A stretch of DNA of 64,000 nucleotides from the NCBI GenBank assembly GCA_963932465.1, contig CAWVRF010001043.1:434001-498000 (forward strand), given 5' to 3'. This DNA comes from Maratus speciosus. Lineage: Eukaryota > Arthropoda > Arachnida > Araneae > Salticidae. Below, piece by piece: positions 62,430-64,000 of the stretch (positions are counted from its first letter, which is position 1; every line of letters starts with the position of its first letter). The notes below the pieces were generated by a model. That model saw nothing but the letters and a program-made list of their open reading frames with translations. It was not told the DNA's origin and made no database searches. The position numbers and the translations under genes are program-made.

Positions 62430-64000
62430 AATTTTCAGTCCTGCACCGGAATTCAATTCATAAATATTGCGTGTTTTATATGCGGTAACTCTTTCTGATG
62501 AATTTTCTAACAATGCTTTGATTGTTTAAACAATATATTCGGTTTCGATTTATTATTTACTAAGAAATTAATTTTGAGCCCTGCACCGGGATTCAATTCT
62601 TAAATATTGCGTGTTTTATATGCAGTAACTCTTTCTGATGAATTTTCTAACAATGCTTTGATTGTTGAAACAATATATTCGGTTTCGCTTTATTATTTAT
62701 TAAGAAATTAATTTTCAGCCCTGCACCGGAATTCAATTCATAAATATTGCGTGTTTTATATGCGGTAACTCTTTCTGATGAATTTTCTAACAATGCTTTG
62801 ATTGTTTAGACAATATATTCGGTTTCGCTTTATTATTTACTAAGAAATTAATTTTCAGCCCTGCACCGGAATTCAATTCATAAATATTGCGTGTTTTATA
62901 TGCGGTAACTCTTTCTGATGAATTTTCTAACAATGCTTTGACTGTTGAAACAATATATTCGGTTTCGCTTTATTATTTATTAATAAATTAATTTTGAGCC
63001 CTGCACCGAAATTCAATTCATAAATATTGCGTGTTTTATATGCGGTAACTCTTTCTGATGAATTTTCTAACAGTGCTTTGATTGTTGAAACAATATATTC
63101 GGTTTCGCTTTATTATTTATTAAGAAATTAATTTTGAGCCCTGCACCAGAATTCAATTCATAAATATTGCGTGTTTTATATGCGGTAACTCTTTCTGATG
63201 AATTTTCTAACAATGCTTTGATTGTTGAAACAATATATTCGGTTTCGCTTTATTATTTATTAAGAAATTAATTTTCAGCCCTGCACCGGAATTCAATTCA
63301 TAAATATTGCGTGTTTTATATGCGGTAACTCTTTCTGATGAATTTTCTAACAATGCTTTGATTGTTGAAACAATATATTCGGTTTCGCTTTATTATTTAT
63401 TACGAATTAATTTTGAGCCCTGCACCGGGATTCAATTCATAAATATTGCGTGTTTTATATGCGGTAACTCTTTCTGATGAATTTTCTAACAATGCTTTGA
63501 TTGTTGAAACAATATATTCGGTTTCACTTTATCATTTATTACGAAATTAATTTTTAGCCCTGCACCGGGATTCAATTCATTAATATTGCGTGTTTTATAT
63601 GCGGTAACTCTTTCTGATGAATTTTCTAACAATGCTTTGATTGTTGAAACAATATATTCGGTTTCGCTTTATTATTTATTAATAAATTAATTTTGAGCCC
63701 TGCACCGGGATTCAATTCTTAAATATTGCGTGTTTTATATGCAGTAACTCTTTCTGTTGAATTTTCTAACAATGCTTTGATTGTTGAAACAATATATTCG
63801 GTTTCGCTTTATTATTTATTAAGAAATTAATTTTCAGCCCTGCACCGGAATTCAATTCATAAATATTGCGTGTTTTATATGCGGTAACTCTTTCTGATGA
63901 ATTTTCTAACAATGCTTTGATTGTTTAAACAATATATTCGGTTTCGCTTTATTATTTACTAAGAAATTAATTTTCAGCCCTGCACCGGAATTCAATTCAT
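61590..64000 (+). repeat. 29-monomer unit, copy 2, running off the window
   Basis: This matches 57531 onward at 4059 bp until about 63270, then at 3919 bp because one monomer present at 59211-59490 is absent here. Shared rare markers late in the block are TATCATTTATTACG with TTTTTAGCCC (59611 and 63530) and CTTTCTGTTGAATT (59831 and 63750). The array is still in phase at the last base. Confidence 0.83.

Larger units (their letters stand above)
1..64000 (+). repeat. 140-bp satellite DNA array, 457 complete monomers, no interruption
   Basis: Every part of the window is the same 140-bp unit in one orientation. Starting each monomer at AATTTTSAGC, the starts fall at 1, 141, 281 and so on. The last complete monomer ends at 63968 and 32 bases of the next follow. 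Twelve bases are missing relative to 457 x 140, and all are located in 11 monomers; I see no insertion, inversion, transposon or unique spacer. The longest open frames are about 66 codons and reflect the repeat itself. This is typical of centromeric or pericentromeric satellite in a eukaryote. The family and species are not recognised. Because assembled satellite can be mis-sized, the copy number depends on the assembly being right. Confidence 0.98.

Noticed and set aside
1..64000. CRISPR array
   Set aside because: The repeats abut with no spacers, are 140 bp long and vary by point changes along their length.
1..64000. Transposable element, LTR or rolling-circle element as the source of the repeats
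   Set aside because: No terminal repeats, target-site duplications, reverse transcriptase, transposase or other coding trace is visible. Blocks begin and end in phase within monomers.
1..64000. Telomeric repeats or subtelomere boundary
   Set aside because: No TTAGG, TTAGGG or similar short tandem repeat is present on either strand; both window edges are still inside the 140-bp array.
1..64000. Assignment to a named beetle or other insect satellite of about 140 bp
   Set aside because: The length and EcoRI site recall some insect satellites, but I cannot match the sequence to any from memory, so no family name is given.

Overview
The whole 64,000-base window is one uninterrupted head-to-tail array of an AT-rich satellite DNA with a 140-bp monomer. 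I find no gene, RNA gene, transposon, CRISPR array or unique sequence. Counting phase from base 1, the window holds 457 complete monomers (1-63968) plus the first 32 bases of another. That is exactly 457 x 140 minus 12, and I can place all 12 missing bases in 11 monomers from five distinct small deletions. The reference monomer has 41 G+C in 140 (about 29% GC). A megabase-style tandem array with layered higher-order repeats points to centromeric or other heterochromatin of a eukaryote. CpG is not depleted in the monomer, which fits an invertebrate such as an insect better than a vertebrate or plant, but this is inference and I do not recognise the satellite family or the species.

Above the monomer there is layered higher-order structure, read from recurring single-base markers. 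Region by region: 1-840, entry monomers that resemble 32.2-32.8 kb; 0.84-5.9 kb, a 19-monomer (2659-bp) unit in tandem, itself built on a 12-monomer (1680-bp) cycle; 5.9-17.2 kb, a mosaic of shorter duplicated blocks (offsets 2100, 3079, 4619, 2939 bp); 17.2-28.6 kb, a very homogeneous 23-monomer (3220-bp) unit in three full copies and one partial copy; 28.6-30.2 kb, a 6-monomer (840-bp) tandem pair with a relative at 14.8 kb; 30-41 kb, a mosaic that includes a 4.48-kb-offset duplication; 41-58.4 kb, a second family of units with a 6998-bp super-repeat and a 7-monomer (980-bp) cassette; 57.5-64 kb, a 4059-bp-offset repeat that runs off the right edge.

The array falls into two compartments. 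Monomer subtypes typical of 1-36 kb (for example TTTGTGAT with CTAGCAATGC, and GATTGGTTTAAC) are not seen again until a small, more diverged island at 60-61.2 kb. The 980-bp cassette subtypes occur only from about 39-43 kb onward. Hybrid monomers at the edges of duplicated blocks indicate unequal exchange or conversion within monomers. Inside each monomer there is a short perfect dyad in one major class, a 6-bp hairpin, a palindrome across the monomer junction, and an arrangement that resembles a degenerate hammerhead-ribozyme core on the + strand. That last item is the most speculative and the most testable observation here.

All comparisons were made by eye from marker bases, so copy boundaries are good to about one monomer and identities are not measured.
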